This document shows positions 56,842 to 64,000 of a DNA stretch of 64,000 bases, in pieces. The translations under genes and the position numbers were made by a program. The DNA is taken from positions 2,428,501-2,492,500 of the forward strand of contig NZ_CP074126.1 in NCBI RefSeq assembly GCF_018282095.1. The letters are read 5' to 3'. The notes under the pieces were generated by a model that did not search any database, was not told the origin of the DNA, and worked only from the letters and a program-made list of their open reading frames with translations. The stretch comes from Pseudovibrio brasiliensis. GTDB lineage: Bacteria > Pseudomonadota > Alphaproteobacteria > Rhizobiales > Stappiaceae. Numbering within the stretch: the first letter of the stretch is position 1; every line of letters starts with the position of its first letter.

Positions 56842-56873
56842 GGGCGTGAATGCATCCCAAAGCAACCACGCCC
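56842..56873 (+). terminator. Hairpin after erpA
   Basis: GGGCGTG (56842-56848) with CACGCCC (56867-56873), an 18-base loop and no T-run, so a weak terminator candidate. The rest of the 300 bases before xth shows no gene or other clear element. Confidence 0.4.
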
Positions 56874-57101
56874 TGCCAGCCTCAAAGCCCCACCACACAA
56901 AAACGCAGATTTCCCGCTTTCCTTTCAAACCAACGCACATTTGAACGCAAAGCAGTTATTCCCTCTGGCGGGTGCTGTTATGCCCATCCACACACACTTT
57001 TCCTGCTTACCTTGCCCTCCTGCGGGACCGTGCTAGAACCAATATAGGACATACACAAAGCAAGCAGTCAAAGCTCTGCTGCTTTCTCGAAGGGAGACCC
57101 G

Positions 57102-57884
57102 ATGAAAATCGCAAGCTGGAACATCAATGGCGTCAAAGCGCGGTTAGAAACGGTTCTCAAGTGGCTCGAAGAAGAACAGCCAGATGTCGCCTGCTTTCAG
57201 GAAATTAAATCGGTTGACGAGAACTTCCCGCGCGCTCCGTTTGAGGGGCTCGGCTACAATCTGGAAACCCACGGCCAGAAAGGTTTCAACGGCGTAGCGA
57301 TCCTCTCCAAACGTCCGTTTGAAGAGGTTAACCGCCGCCTTCCGGGTGATGAGGAAGACGAGCAGGCCCGTTATATTGAGGCCGTCATTGCGGGCGACAA
57401 CGAGCCAATCCGCGTCGGCTGCCTTTACCTGCCAAACGGCAACCCGGTAGAGACCGAAAAGTTCCCATATAAACTGCGCTGGATGGACCGTCTCCATAAG
57501 CACGCTGAAAAGCAGCTGGAAAAGGAAGAGGCTTTTCTTCTGGTCGGAGATTACAACGTCATCCCTGAGCCGGAAGATGCAAAGAAACCAGAGGCTTGGG
57601 TTGGCGACGCACTCTTCCGCCCGGAAAGCCGCCAACGCTTCCGCGCCCTGCTCAACCTCGGCTTCACAGAGGCCGTGCGCGCTACCAACAGCAATGCTGG
57701 AACCTACACCTTCTGGGACTATCAGGCAGGCGCATGGCAACGCGACAATGGCATCCGTATTGACCACCTGTTGCTCTCGCCGGAAGCTGCCCGCATCATG
57801 CAAGGCGTTGGCATCGACAAACACGTCCGCGGCTGGGAAAAGCCGTCAGACCACGTCCCGGTCTGGGTTGAGCTCTCTGCCTGA
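57102..57884 (+). CDS. xth: Exodeoxyribonuclease III / AP endonuclease
   Basis: A 260-residue enzyme of base excision repair. Family blocks: IASWNINGVKARLETVLKWL, the metal ligand glutamate in CFQEIKSVD, GDYNVIPEPEDA, and the closing catalytic SDHVPVWVEL. GGGAG lies five bases before the ATG. It may form a unit with the aldo-keto reductase gene 114 bases downstream, but no functional link is evident. Confidence 0.95.
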   Translation: MKIASWNINGVKARLETVLKWLEEEQPDVACFQEIKSVDENFPRAPFEGLGYNLETHGQKGFNGVAILSKRPFEEVNRRLPGDEEDEQARYIEAVIAGDNEPIRVGCLYLPNGNPVETEKFPYKLRWMDRLHKHAEKQLEKEEAFLLVGDYNVIPEPEDAKKPEAWVGDALFRPESRQRFRALLNLGFTEAVRATNSNAGTYTFWDYQAGAWQRDNGIRIDHLLLSPEAARIMQGVGIDKHVRGWEKPSDHVPVWVELSA

Positions 57885-57998
57885 TCGCAGCTCACCCGCC
57901 GGACGTACTCTATCAAGAACTCTGGTGGCGGCCTCGCCATCAGCCCTCCTCATTATTCCATCAAAACATAATCAAACAGAAGTCTGGGAGGACATCTG

Positions 57999-59057
57999 AT
58001 GGCTTGGCAACCAGCTGACAATCGTTATGACACCATGAAGTACAACCGCTGCGGAAAGAGTGGCCTCAAGCTACCTGCTATTTCCCTCGGCCTCTGGCAC
58101 AACTTCGGTGAAACCACCCCACACCAGACCAAACGCGAGATGTGCCGCACCGCGTTCGATCTGGGCATCACCCACTTCGATCTGGCCAACAACTACGGCC
58201 CGCCTCCAGGCAGCGCGGAAACCGCCTTTGGCGAGATCCTGCGCACCGACTTTGCCGGATACCGCGATGAGCTCATCATCTCCTCTAAAGCTGGCTATGA
58301 CATGTGGCCGGGACCATACGGCGAATGGGGCAGCCGCAAGTATCTCATCGCCAGCTGTGATCAGTCTTTGAAGCGTATGGGGCTGGACTACGTCGATATC
58401 TTTTATTCCCACCGCTTTGACCCGGACACCCCTCTGGAAGAGACCATGATGGCGCTTGCCCAGATCGTCCGTCAGGGCAAGGCGCTTTACGTAGGCATCT
58501 CTTCCTACAACTCCAAGCGCACAAAGGAAGCGGCAAAAATCCTGAAGGAACTGGGCACCCCATGCCTGATCCACCAGCCAAGCTATTCCATGCTCAACCG
58601 TTGGGTTGAAGAAGATGGCCTGCTCGATACGCTGGAAGAAGAAGGCATCGGCTCCATCGTCTTTTCCCCGCTCGCGCAAGGCATGCTGACCAACAAGTAC
58701 CTGAACGGCGTGCCAGATGACAGCCGCGCAGGAAAACACGTGGGCTCTTTCCAGGAAAGCTTCCTCAATGAGACCACCCTTGGCCATATCCGCTCCCTGA
58801 ATGAAATCGCCCAGAACCGCGGTCAAACGCTGGCACAGATGGCTCTGGCGTGGGTCCTGCGCAAAGGTCGCGTCACCTCTGCTCTGATCGGCGCCAGCCG
58901 CAAGGAACAGGTGATCGACTGCGCAGCGACCATCAACAATCTGGAGTTCACGGAAGAAGAACTGACCGCCATCGATCAGTACGCCACAGAGGCCAACATC
59001 AACCTCTGGGCCCAATCCGCCGAACGCGAAGGCCCTTCCCGTCCAGCGAAGAAATAA
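57999..59057 (+). CDS. Aldo/keto reductase (YghZ-like)
   Basis: A 352-residue NADPH-dependent reductase. The catalytic tetrad is present: aspartate and tyrosine in FDLANNYGPPPG, lysine in IISSKAGYDMWPGPYG, histidine in DIFYSHRFDPDTP. The KAGYDMWPGPYGEWGS block is typical of YghZ/GprA, the L-glyceraldehyde 3-phosphate reductase, which also acts on methylglyoxal, and of potassium-channel beta-subunit relatives. GGAGG lies seven bases before the ATG. Detoxification is a likely role but not proven. Confidence 0.9.
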   Translation: MAWQPADNRYDTMKYNRCGKSGLKLPAISLGLWHNFGETTPHQTKREMCRTAFDLGITHFDLANNYGPPPGSAETAFGEILRTDFAGYRDELIISSKAGYDMWPGPYGEWGSRKYLIASCDQSLKRMGLDYVDIFYSHRFDPDTPLEETMMALAQIVRQGKALYVGISSYNSKRTKEAAKILKELGTPCLIHQPSYSMLNRWVEEDGLLDTLEEEGIGSIVFSPLAQGMLTNKYLNGVPDDSRAGKHVGSFQESFLNETTLGHIRSLNEIAQNRGQTLAQMALAWVLRKGRVTSALIGASRKEQVIDCAATINNLEFTEEELTAIDQYATEANINLWAQSAEREGPSRPAKK

Positions 59058-59074
59058 AAGCCCAAAATATACAA

Positions 59075-59103
59075 GGGAGTGCGGGCAGTCAGTTCGCACT
59101 CTC
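59075..59103 (+). terminator. Terminator between the aldo/keto reductase and the convergent gene
   Basis: GGGAGTGCG (59075-59083) pairs with CGCACTCTC (59095-59103, one G-U), followed by TTTC. Confidence 0.65.
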
Positions 59104-59126
59104 TTTCATTTCAAATGAGCTTTTCT

Positions 59127-59501
59127 TTAAGACCTCGGATCCAGCCCCTTCTCTTCAAAATACGCAATTGCTGTGTTCAGGCCATTCAAGGCTGCTGGCA
59201 CGCCGGCATAAACCGCCATTTGCCAGATGATCTCAAGGATTTCGGAAGGACGTGCGCCTGCATTCAGCGTGTGCTCAATGTTCATGGCCAGCTGCGGTCC
59301 CGTGTGCCCGCCCATCGCAGTAAGAGCGGCAATGCTGCAAAGCTGGCGGGTCTTCAGATCAACCCCTTCGCGGCCATAATGCATACCATAGGCCCAGTCC
59401 ACGGCACTTTCAGACATGCCGGGCACCGCCGCATCATATTTGGCAGCAAGCTTCTTTTGCAGTTCGGGATTTAAAATGCTCAGGACGTCTTCAGCTTTCA
59501 T
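59127..59501 (-). CDS. Carboxymuconolactone-decarboxylase-family protein
   Basis: A 124-residue all-helical protein of the CMD/AhpD family. It has the PcaC-like run DWAYGMHYGREGVDLKTRQL, AALTAMGGHTGPQL and HTLNAGARPSEILEIIWQMAVYAGVPAALNGL. The AhpD-type CxxC redox motif is absent, so it should not be a peroxidase of that type; the true substrate is open because no aromatic-degradation genes are near. GGAG precedes the ATG. Convergent with the aldo/keto reductase. Confidence 0.85.
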   Translation of the reverse strand: MKAEDVLSILNPELQKKLAAKYDAAVPGMSESAVDWAYGMHYGREGVDLKTRQLCSIAALTAMGGHTGPQLAMNIEHTLNAGARPSEILEIIWQMAVYAGVPAALNGLNTAIAYFEEKGLDPRS

Positions 59502-59788
59502 AGGCCAGTCTCCTCAGGTTACAAGCAACCGCTGATCAGACCTGCCTATCTGCCTCCTCTTGATAATCAGTGAGTTTACCCGCGAGAAGTTGAGCGGTTT
59601 GGCAAACAACACATTCTGAACCCACCAACTGACATCAGGAGCTACAACACCTGAAACATCCCACCTAACTTACCGAAACAGTGCAGAAACTTGCCATTCG
59701 CACAATTCCAGCAGGGCCTACTGTTTATTCCAGATCAGATCTGATAGGCATTTCTACGAGGAATACCAGATGATTGCGGAGCCCCTGA

Positions 59789-60916
59789 ATGCTTGAAGAC
59801 CTTCAAACCCCTTGCCTCTTGCTCGATGAAGCTGCAATGCGCCGAAATATCAAAGGCATGGCAGACAGGTTCAAGCAAATCGGAGTGCCACTTCGCCCGC
59901 ATCTCAAAACAGCCAAATCCATCGATGTCGCCCGCATTCTGCAGGAGCAAGGCGCAGACCGCTGGACCGTCTCCACGCTGAAGGAAGCAGAGTACTTTTC
60001 CTCCTTTGGCCTCAAAGATATCCTCTATGCCGTCTCCATCGTCCCGCAAAAGATGGAACGCATCATGCAGCTCAACCGCACCGGCGCTCAAATGTCCATC
60101 TGCCTGGACAGTACCGAGATGGCAACACACCTTTCTACCATGACACTGGATGGCCCCAAACCACGGGTTTATCTGGAGGTGGACGTCGACGGTCACCGCA
60201 CCGGCGTGAAGGCAGATCAGCAGCGCGCCGTTGATGTAGCCAGAATACTTGCAAACGCATCTAATCTGGAGTTCGCAGGCGTCATGGCCCACGGCGGCGG
60301 CGTCAGTTATGCAGCAAACGGGCAGCAGGAACTGGAAGCCGCAGCCGAACAGGAGCGCACCTGCACCCTCGCAGTAAAGGACGCCATTGTTGAAGCTGGC
60401 CTCCCATGCCCACAAGTCAGCATCGGCTCCACGCCAACAGCCCTCTTCGGAACGTCATTTGAGGGCGTTTCTGATGTTCGCGCAGGGGTTTACGTCTTTC
60501 AGGATGTGTTTCAGGCAAACCTTGGCATGTGCGCCATGGAAGATGTGGCAGCCACCGTGCTCACTAGCGTCATCAGCCACGCCCCGCACCTCAACCGCAT
60601 TGTCGTCGATGCTGGCGGCCTCGCCCTGTCCAAGGACCGTTCTTGTGCAAGCCAAAGCAACGACTGCGGTTTCGGCCTTCTCAGTGACGTCGACGGACAT
60701 GTCGATCCGCTGCTTTACGTGCAAGGTGTGAGCCAGGAGCATGGCTACATCACCACCAGAGATGGTAGCCCATTACCCTTCGAACTGTACCCACTTGGAT
60801 CACAGCTTCGTGTTCTGCCCAACCATTCTTGCATGACTGTCGCGGCCTATGAGGGGTACCATATGATCAATGGTGACCATGAGGGAGAGTGGTGGCCGCG
60901 CTGTAACAGATGGTAG
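59789..60916 (+). CDS. PLP-dependent D-threonine aldolase / D-serine dehydratase-like protein
   Basis: A 375-residue fold-type III PLP enzyme (alanine-racemase-like barrel, DSD1 group). The PLP lysine lies in PLRPHLKTAKSIDVARIL near residue 41; the C-terminal metal-site pattern NHSCMTVAAYEGYHM matches D-threonine aldolase and D-serine dehydratase. GGAG lies seven bases before the ATG. It acts on a D-hydroxy amino acid; which one cannot be told. Single gene in front of the long pflB promoter region. Confidence 0.87.
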   Translation: MLEDLQTPCLLLDEAAMRRNIKGMADRFKQIGVPLRPHLKTAKSIDVARILQEQGADRWTVSTLKEAEYFSSFGLKDILYAVSIVPQKMERIMQLNRTGAQMSICLDSTEMATHLSTMTLDGPKPRVYLEVDVDGHRTGVKADQQRAVDVARILANASNLEFAGVMAHGGGVSYAANGQQELEAAAEQERTCTLAVKDAIVEAGLPCPQVSIGSTPTALFGTSFEGVSDVRAGVYVFQDVFQANLGMCAMEDVAATVLTSVISHAPHLNRIVVDAGGLALSKDRSCASQSNDCGFGLLSDVDGHVDPLLYVQGVSQEHGYITTRDGSPLPFELYPLGSQLRVLPNHSCMTVAAYEGYHMINGDHEGEWWPRCNRW

Positions 60917-61451
60917 GTCAACCCTTTCCATCAAGAATGCCTTTCACTTCTCACTAAGGTGTACAGTTTGTCGCACTAGGAAATTGATTGGAAAAAGTTT
61001 TTTCCGGTTTGAGCACTCAAACTCTCCTGTGCATATCACCGTTTACCAATAAAGAAGTGTGGCCGAATTGAGTCTTTTTGGCCACCTCCACACCCCCGGC
61101 GGAAGCTCAAAAGTCGATTTTCCACCTCGCGCACTAATATTTCAAACTTCGCATGGCAGCTATGCAGATTTGAGATGCCTACATTATACTTACTATAATG
61201 TACTTAGTTCGCACCTAAGTGGAAATGCGGGCGCCCTATTTAAGGGTTTCGCAAATGCACAAAATCAACACCTTCCAAGTCACGATTTAGCAAGTAAATT
61301 CATAGGATTAGAACCATTCCAGACCCCACCGCAACGCACACAACCTGAACGAGTTATATCACCGCTTGCAATTGGTCGCCCAATATCCAAAATGTATGCA
61401 TTTGTATAATTCTGCCTTGCATTTTTTGCAGGTCTGCTGGCCATTTCAGAA
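60917..61451. other. Gene-free region upstream of pflB with two adjacent inverted repeats
   Basis: About 535 bases; the frames seen in it look spurious. It holds CATTATA (61182-61188) with TATAATG (61194-61200), then ACTTAG (61202-61207) with CTAAGT (61215-61220): two small palindromes almost touching, possible operators or a transcription stop. A GGAAAAA/TTTTTCC hairpin near 60988 may end the upstream gene. Confidence 0.4.
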
Positions 61452-61492
61452 TTGACATAGATCAAGATGCGGCCCCACTCGGGGAGTACAGT
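61452..61492 (+). promoter_or_regulatory. FNR-type box and class II promoter of pflB
   Basis: TTGACATAGATCAA (61452-61465) matches TTGAT-N4-ATCAA in nine of ten fixed positions and TTGA-N6-TCAA fully. TACAGT (61487-61492) follows 21 bases later, the -10 position expected when the box is centred near -41.5; the start would be near 61500. This predicts induction at low oxygen by an FNR/FnrL protein. Confidence 0.75.
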
Positions 61493-61596
61493 CAACGTCA
61501 ACAAGCACTGGATGCAAGAAAGCGTAACACTCTGCAAGCCTTTGGAATTTACTTGTAGCACCACGCTGATTTGCTCAAATGATGAAGGACCTAAAA

Positions 61597-63888
61597 ATGG
61601 GCGTTCACCAGAACATCGATAAGGCTAATGCCGACACTCTTCCTTTTCTGAAAGAGGACGGACCCAAGGCTTACGCAGGTTTCAAAAAGGGCGACTGGAA
61701 CAAAGAAATTGACGTGCGCAATTTCATCCAGCTCAACTACACCCCTTATGAAGGTGCTGACGACTTCCTCGCTGGCCCAACAGAAGCAACCACCAAACTC
61801 TGGGACGCTGTTCTTGAGTTGATGAAAGAAGAAAACAAGAAAGGTGTTCTCGACGCAGACACCGAAGTTGTTTCTTCCATTGTTTCTCACGCTCCAGGCT
61901 ACATCAACAAAGATCTCGAAAAGATCGTTGGTCTGCAGACCGATGCTCCATTGAAGCGCGCACTGATGCCTTATGGCGGCCTGAAAATGGCAGTCGCAGC
62001 TCTGGAAAGCAACGGCTACAAGCTTTCTGAGAAAACCGCTGAAATCTTCCAGAAGCACCGCAAGACCCACAACGATGGCGTTTTCGATGTCTACACTCCG
62101 GAAATCCGCCGCGCTCGTTCTGCTGGCATCGTAACCGGTCTTCCTGATGCATATGGCCGTGGCCGTATCATTGGTGACTACCGCCGCGTTGCGCTGTACG
62201 GCATCGACAAGCTGATGGAAGACAAGAAAGCACAGCACGCTTCTCTGGACAGCAACGTCCTGAACGAAGAAACACTGCGCCTTCGTGAAGAAATCTCCGA
62301 ACAGTACCGTTCCCTCGCTGAACTGAAGGAAATGGGCGCTGCACACGGCTTCGACATCGGTCGCCCTGCAGAAAACGCTCAGGAAGCAATCCAGTGGCTC
62401 TACCTCGGCTACCTTGCAGCGATCAAGGAGCAGAACGGTGCAGCTATGTCTCTGGGCCGTACAACCACCTTCCTCGACATCTACATCCAGCGCGATCTGG
62501 ACAAAGGCGTCATCACGGAAGCTGAAGCTCAGGAACTGATGGACCACTTCGTCATGAAGCTCCGTATGGTTCGCTTCATGCGTACTCCAGACTACAACGC
62601 ACTGTTCTCTGGCGATCCGGTATGGGTAACTGAATCCATCGGCGGTATGGGCATCGATGGCCGTACACTGGTCACCAAGAGCTCCTTCCGCGTTCTGCAG
62701 ACCCTTGTGAACCTCGGCCCTGCACCAGAACCAAACCTGACCGTTCTGTGGTCTGAGCACATGCCTAAGGGCTTCAAAGACTACTGCTCAAAGATCTCCA
62801 TTGAGACATCTTCTGTTCAGTACGAAAATGATGACCTGATGCGTCGTTACTGGGGTGATGACTACGGTATCGCTTGCTGCGTATCTGCAATGCGCATTGG
62901 TAAACAGATGCAGTTCTTCGGTGCCCGTGCCAACCTTGCAAAAGCAATGCTTTACGCAATCAACGGCGGCATCGACGAGAAGACTGGCAAACAGGTTGGT
63001 CCAAAAGCACACCCAATCACCGGCGACGTGCTGGAATGGGAAGAGCTGGAACCACTTTACGACCAGATGCTCGACTGGATTGCAAAGGTTTACGTTCAGG
63101 CGCTGAACTGCATCCACTTCAGCCACGACAAGTACAACTACGAGCGCGTTGAAATGGCGCTGCATGACCGCGACATCCTGCGCACTATGGCTTGTGGTAT
63201 TGCTGGCCTGTCTGTTGTAGCTGACAGTATCTCCGCGATCAAAAACGCGAAGGTCAAGATCATCCGTAACGACGAAGGTCTCGCAGTTGACTACGAAGTG
63301 GAAGGCGACTTCCCTTGCTTCGGCAACAACGACGACAGCGTTGACGTGATTGCAGAAGACATCATGAAGAAATTCATGGGCAAGATCCGCAATCAGCCAA
63401 TGTACCGCAATGCGACACCAACTCAGTCTGTTCTGACCATCACATCCAACGTTGTGTACGGTAAGAAGACTGGCTCTACTCCGGATGGACGTAAAGCAGG
63501 TGAACCATTCGCACCGGGTGCAAACCCAATGCACGGCCGTGACCAGAAGGGCGCAGTAGCTTCCATGAAGTCTCTCTGCAAACTTCCATACGAAGACAGC
63601 CAGGACGGTATCTCTTACACCTTCTCCATCATCCCGGGCGCACTGGGCAAGGACGAAGCTGAGCGGATCGACAACCTGTCCCACCTGCTCGACGGTTACA
63701 TGCACGACATGGGTCACCACATCAACGTGAACGTGTTCGACCGCAAGACCCTGGAAGACGCAATGGAACATCCTGAACTGTACCCACAGCTCACCGTTCG
63801 TGTCTCCGGTTACGCAGTGAACTTCATCAAGCTGACCAAAGAACAGCAGCTTGACGTGATCAACCGTACTTTCCACGGCCAGCGTTAA
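61597..63888 (+). CDS. pflB: Pyruvate formate-lyase
   Basis: A 763-residue glycyl-radical enzyme splitting pyruvate with CoA into acetyl-CoA and formate without oxygen. The paired active-site cysteines are C427-C428 in GIACCVSAM and the radical glycine is G738 in RVSGYAV (G734 in the 760-residue E. coli enzyme). The ATG at 61597 has AAGGA seven bases upstream; an ATG six codons earlier lacks one. An FNR-type box lies 132 bases upstream, fitting anaerobic use. The activating enzyme gene (pflA) is not in the remaining 110 bases and may follow. The codons are strongly biased, suggesting high expression. Such an enzyme is rare in alphaproteobacteria, so past transfer is possible. Confidence 0.97.
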   Translation: MGVHQNIDKANADTLPFLKEDGPKAYAGFKKGDWNKEIDVRNFIQLNYTPYEGADDFLAGPTEATTKLWDAVLELMKEENKKGVLDADTEVVSSIVSHAPGYINKDLEKIVGLQTDAPLKRALMPYGGLKMAVAALESNGYKLSEKTAEIFQKHRKTHNDGVFDVYTPEIRRARSAGIVTGLPDAYGRGRIIGDYRRVALYGIDKLMEDKKAQHASLDSNVLNEETLRLREEISEQYRSLAELKEMGAAHGFDIGRPAENAQEAIQWLYLGYLAAIKEQNGAAMSLGRTTTFLDIYIQRDLDKGVITEAEAQELMDHFVMKLRMVRFMRTPDYNALFSGDPVWVTESIGGMGIDGRTLVTKSSFRVLQTLVNLGPAPEPNLTVLWSEHMPKGFKDYCSKISIETSSVQYENDDLMRRYWGDDYGIACCVSAMRIGKQMQFFGARANLAKAMLYAINGGIDEKTGKQVGPKAHPITGDVLEWEELEPLYDQMLDWIAKVYVQALNCIHFSHDKYNYERVEMALHDRDILRTMACGIAGLSVVADSISAIKNAKVKIIRNDEGLAVDYEVEGDFPCFGNNDDSVDVIAEDIMKKFMGKIRNQPMYRNATPTQSVLTITSNVVYGKKTGSTPDGRKAGEPFAPGANPMHGRDQKGAVASMKSLCKLPYEDSQDGISYTFSIIPGALGKDEAERIDNLSHLLDGYMHDMGHHINVNVFDRKTLEDAMEHPELYPQLTVRVSGYAVNFIKLTKEQQLDVINRTFHGQR

Positions 63889-63904
63889 GAACGCTAAGGC
63901 CAAC

Positions 63905-63927
63905 GGTCAGCGCCAACAACGCTGACC
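63905..63927 (+). other. Stable hairpin after pflB without T-run
   Basis: GGTCAGCG (63905-63912) with CGCTGACC (63920-63927), seven-base loop. It lies between the pflB stop and a terminator and may protect the 3' end or mark a processed intercistronic region. Confidence 0.5.
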
Positions 63928-63943
63928 ACTCAAACTCCAAGAC

Positions 63944-63970
63944 AAGGCGTGGGGCTCAGTCCCGCGCCTT
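63944..63970 (+). terminator. Intrinsic terminator after pflB
   Basis: AAGGCGTGGG (63944-63953) with CCCGCGCCTT (63961-63970), one G-U pair, followed by CTTTGTT. Confidence 0.7.
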
Positions 63971-64000
63971 CTTTGTTGCGACATATTCGTCATTCCCGTG

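Noticed and set aside
61059-61409. 116-codon frame in the pflB upstream region
   Set aside because: No ribosome site, no hydrophobic or domain pattern, and it runs through the inverted repeats; regarded as chance.
61591-63903. Two long minus-strand frames (389 and 371 codons) opposite pflB
   Set aside because: They mirror the biased codons of pflB; cysteine- and valine-rich text without a family.

Overview
The window is a 64 kb stretch of an alphaproteobacterial chromosome. The gene order dgt-argS-SPOR-nagZ-scpA-scpB-(insert)-tatA-tatB-tatC-serS-surE-pcm-nlpD, an uvrA/ssb intergenic region carrying a GTTC-N7-GTTC LexA box, a bifunctional cysNC, and the NDUFAF3/NDUFAF6-like pair beside secDF all point to this class. 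Proteins look like those of Rhizobiales/Stappiaceae. A full-length pyruvate formate-lyase behind an FNR-type box is uncommon in the class and would fit a facultatively anaerobic marine member such as Pseudovibrio or a relative; that genus suggestion is inference. Almost everything is chromosomal housekeeping; I see no insertion sequence, prophage, CRISPR array or rRNA operon.

Layout. 1-3.1 kb: the 3' end of an acyl-CoA-synthetase-like gene, a degenerate response-regulator/GGDEF-like protein, a DsbA-family oxidoreductase and a small membrane protein. 3.1-5.5 kb: eno and kdsA. 5.6-7.0 kb: two lysine-rich coiled-coil proteins of unknown function that look like diverged tandem copies. 7.2-10.9 kb: sulfate activation (cysD, cysNC) and cysQ. 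11.1-14.4 kb: galU, a nucleotide-sugar epimerase and a TviB-type dehydrogenase for surface polysaccharide. 14.4-18.7 kb: queuosine genes (tgt, queA), two cyclophilins (one exported, one cytoplasmic) and coaD. 18.9-21.7 kb: gyrA. 22-26.8 kb: marC, a cation diffusion facilitator, galE, a DUF192 protein, a two-domain cold-shock protein and glyoxalase I. 27-31.2 kb: tRNA-Glu, ssb, and divergent uvrA. 31.2-31.87 kb: a gene-free interval with four consecutive hairpins, each showing CCTCCC in its loop, read as an anti-Shine-Dalgarno small RNA array of the CcsR/cuckoo type. 31.9-38.6 kb: a lipoprotein, trmFO, two complex-I-assembly-factor homologues, secF, secD and yajC. 38.9-56.2 kb: a DUF815 ATPase and the long conserved division/translocation/segregation cluster, interrupted by an orphan ABC ATPase gene. 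56.5-60.9 kb: an A-type Fe-S carrier, exonuclease III, an aldo-keto reductase, a carboxymuconolactone-decarboxylase-like protein and a DSD1-like PLP enzyme. 61-64 kb: pflB with an anaerobic promoter.

How genes work together: cysD/cysNC/cysQ make PAPS and remove its product PAP beside genes that make sugar nucleotides; tgt/queA make queuosine; tatABC exports folded proteins; scpAB works with SMC; surE/pcm/nlpD form the classical stationary-phase/envelope group. Most start sites were checked against Shine-Dalgarno sequences, and several differ from the longest open frame. The most interesting items are the four-loop anti-SD RNA array, a Tgt lacking three of the four canonical zinc ligands, nested inverted repeats upstream of queA, the coiled-coil paralogue pair, and the lipoprotein with a possible Cys-His-Asp triad.
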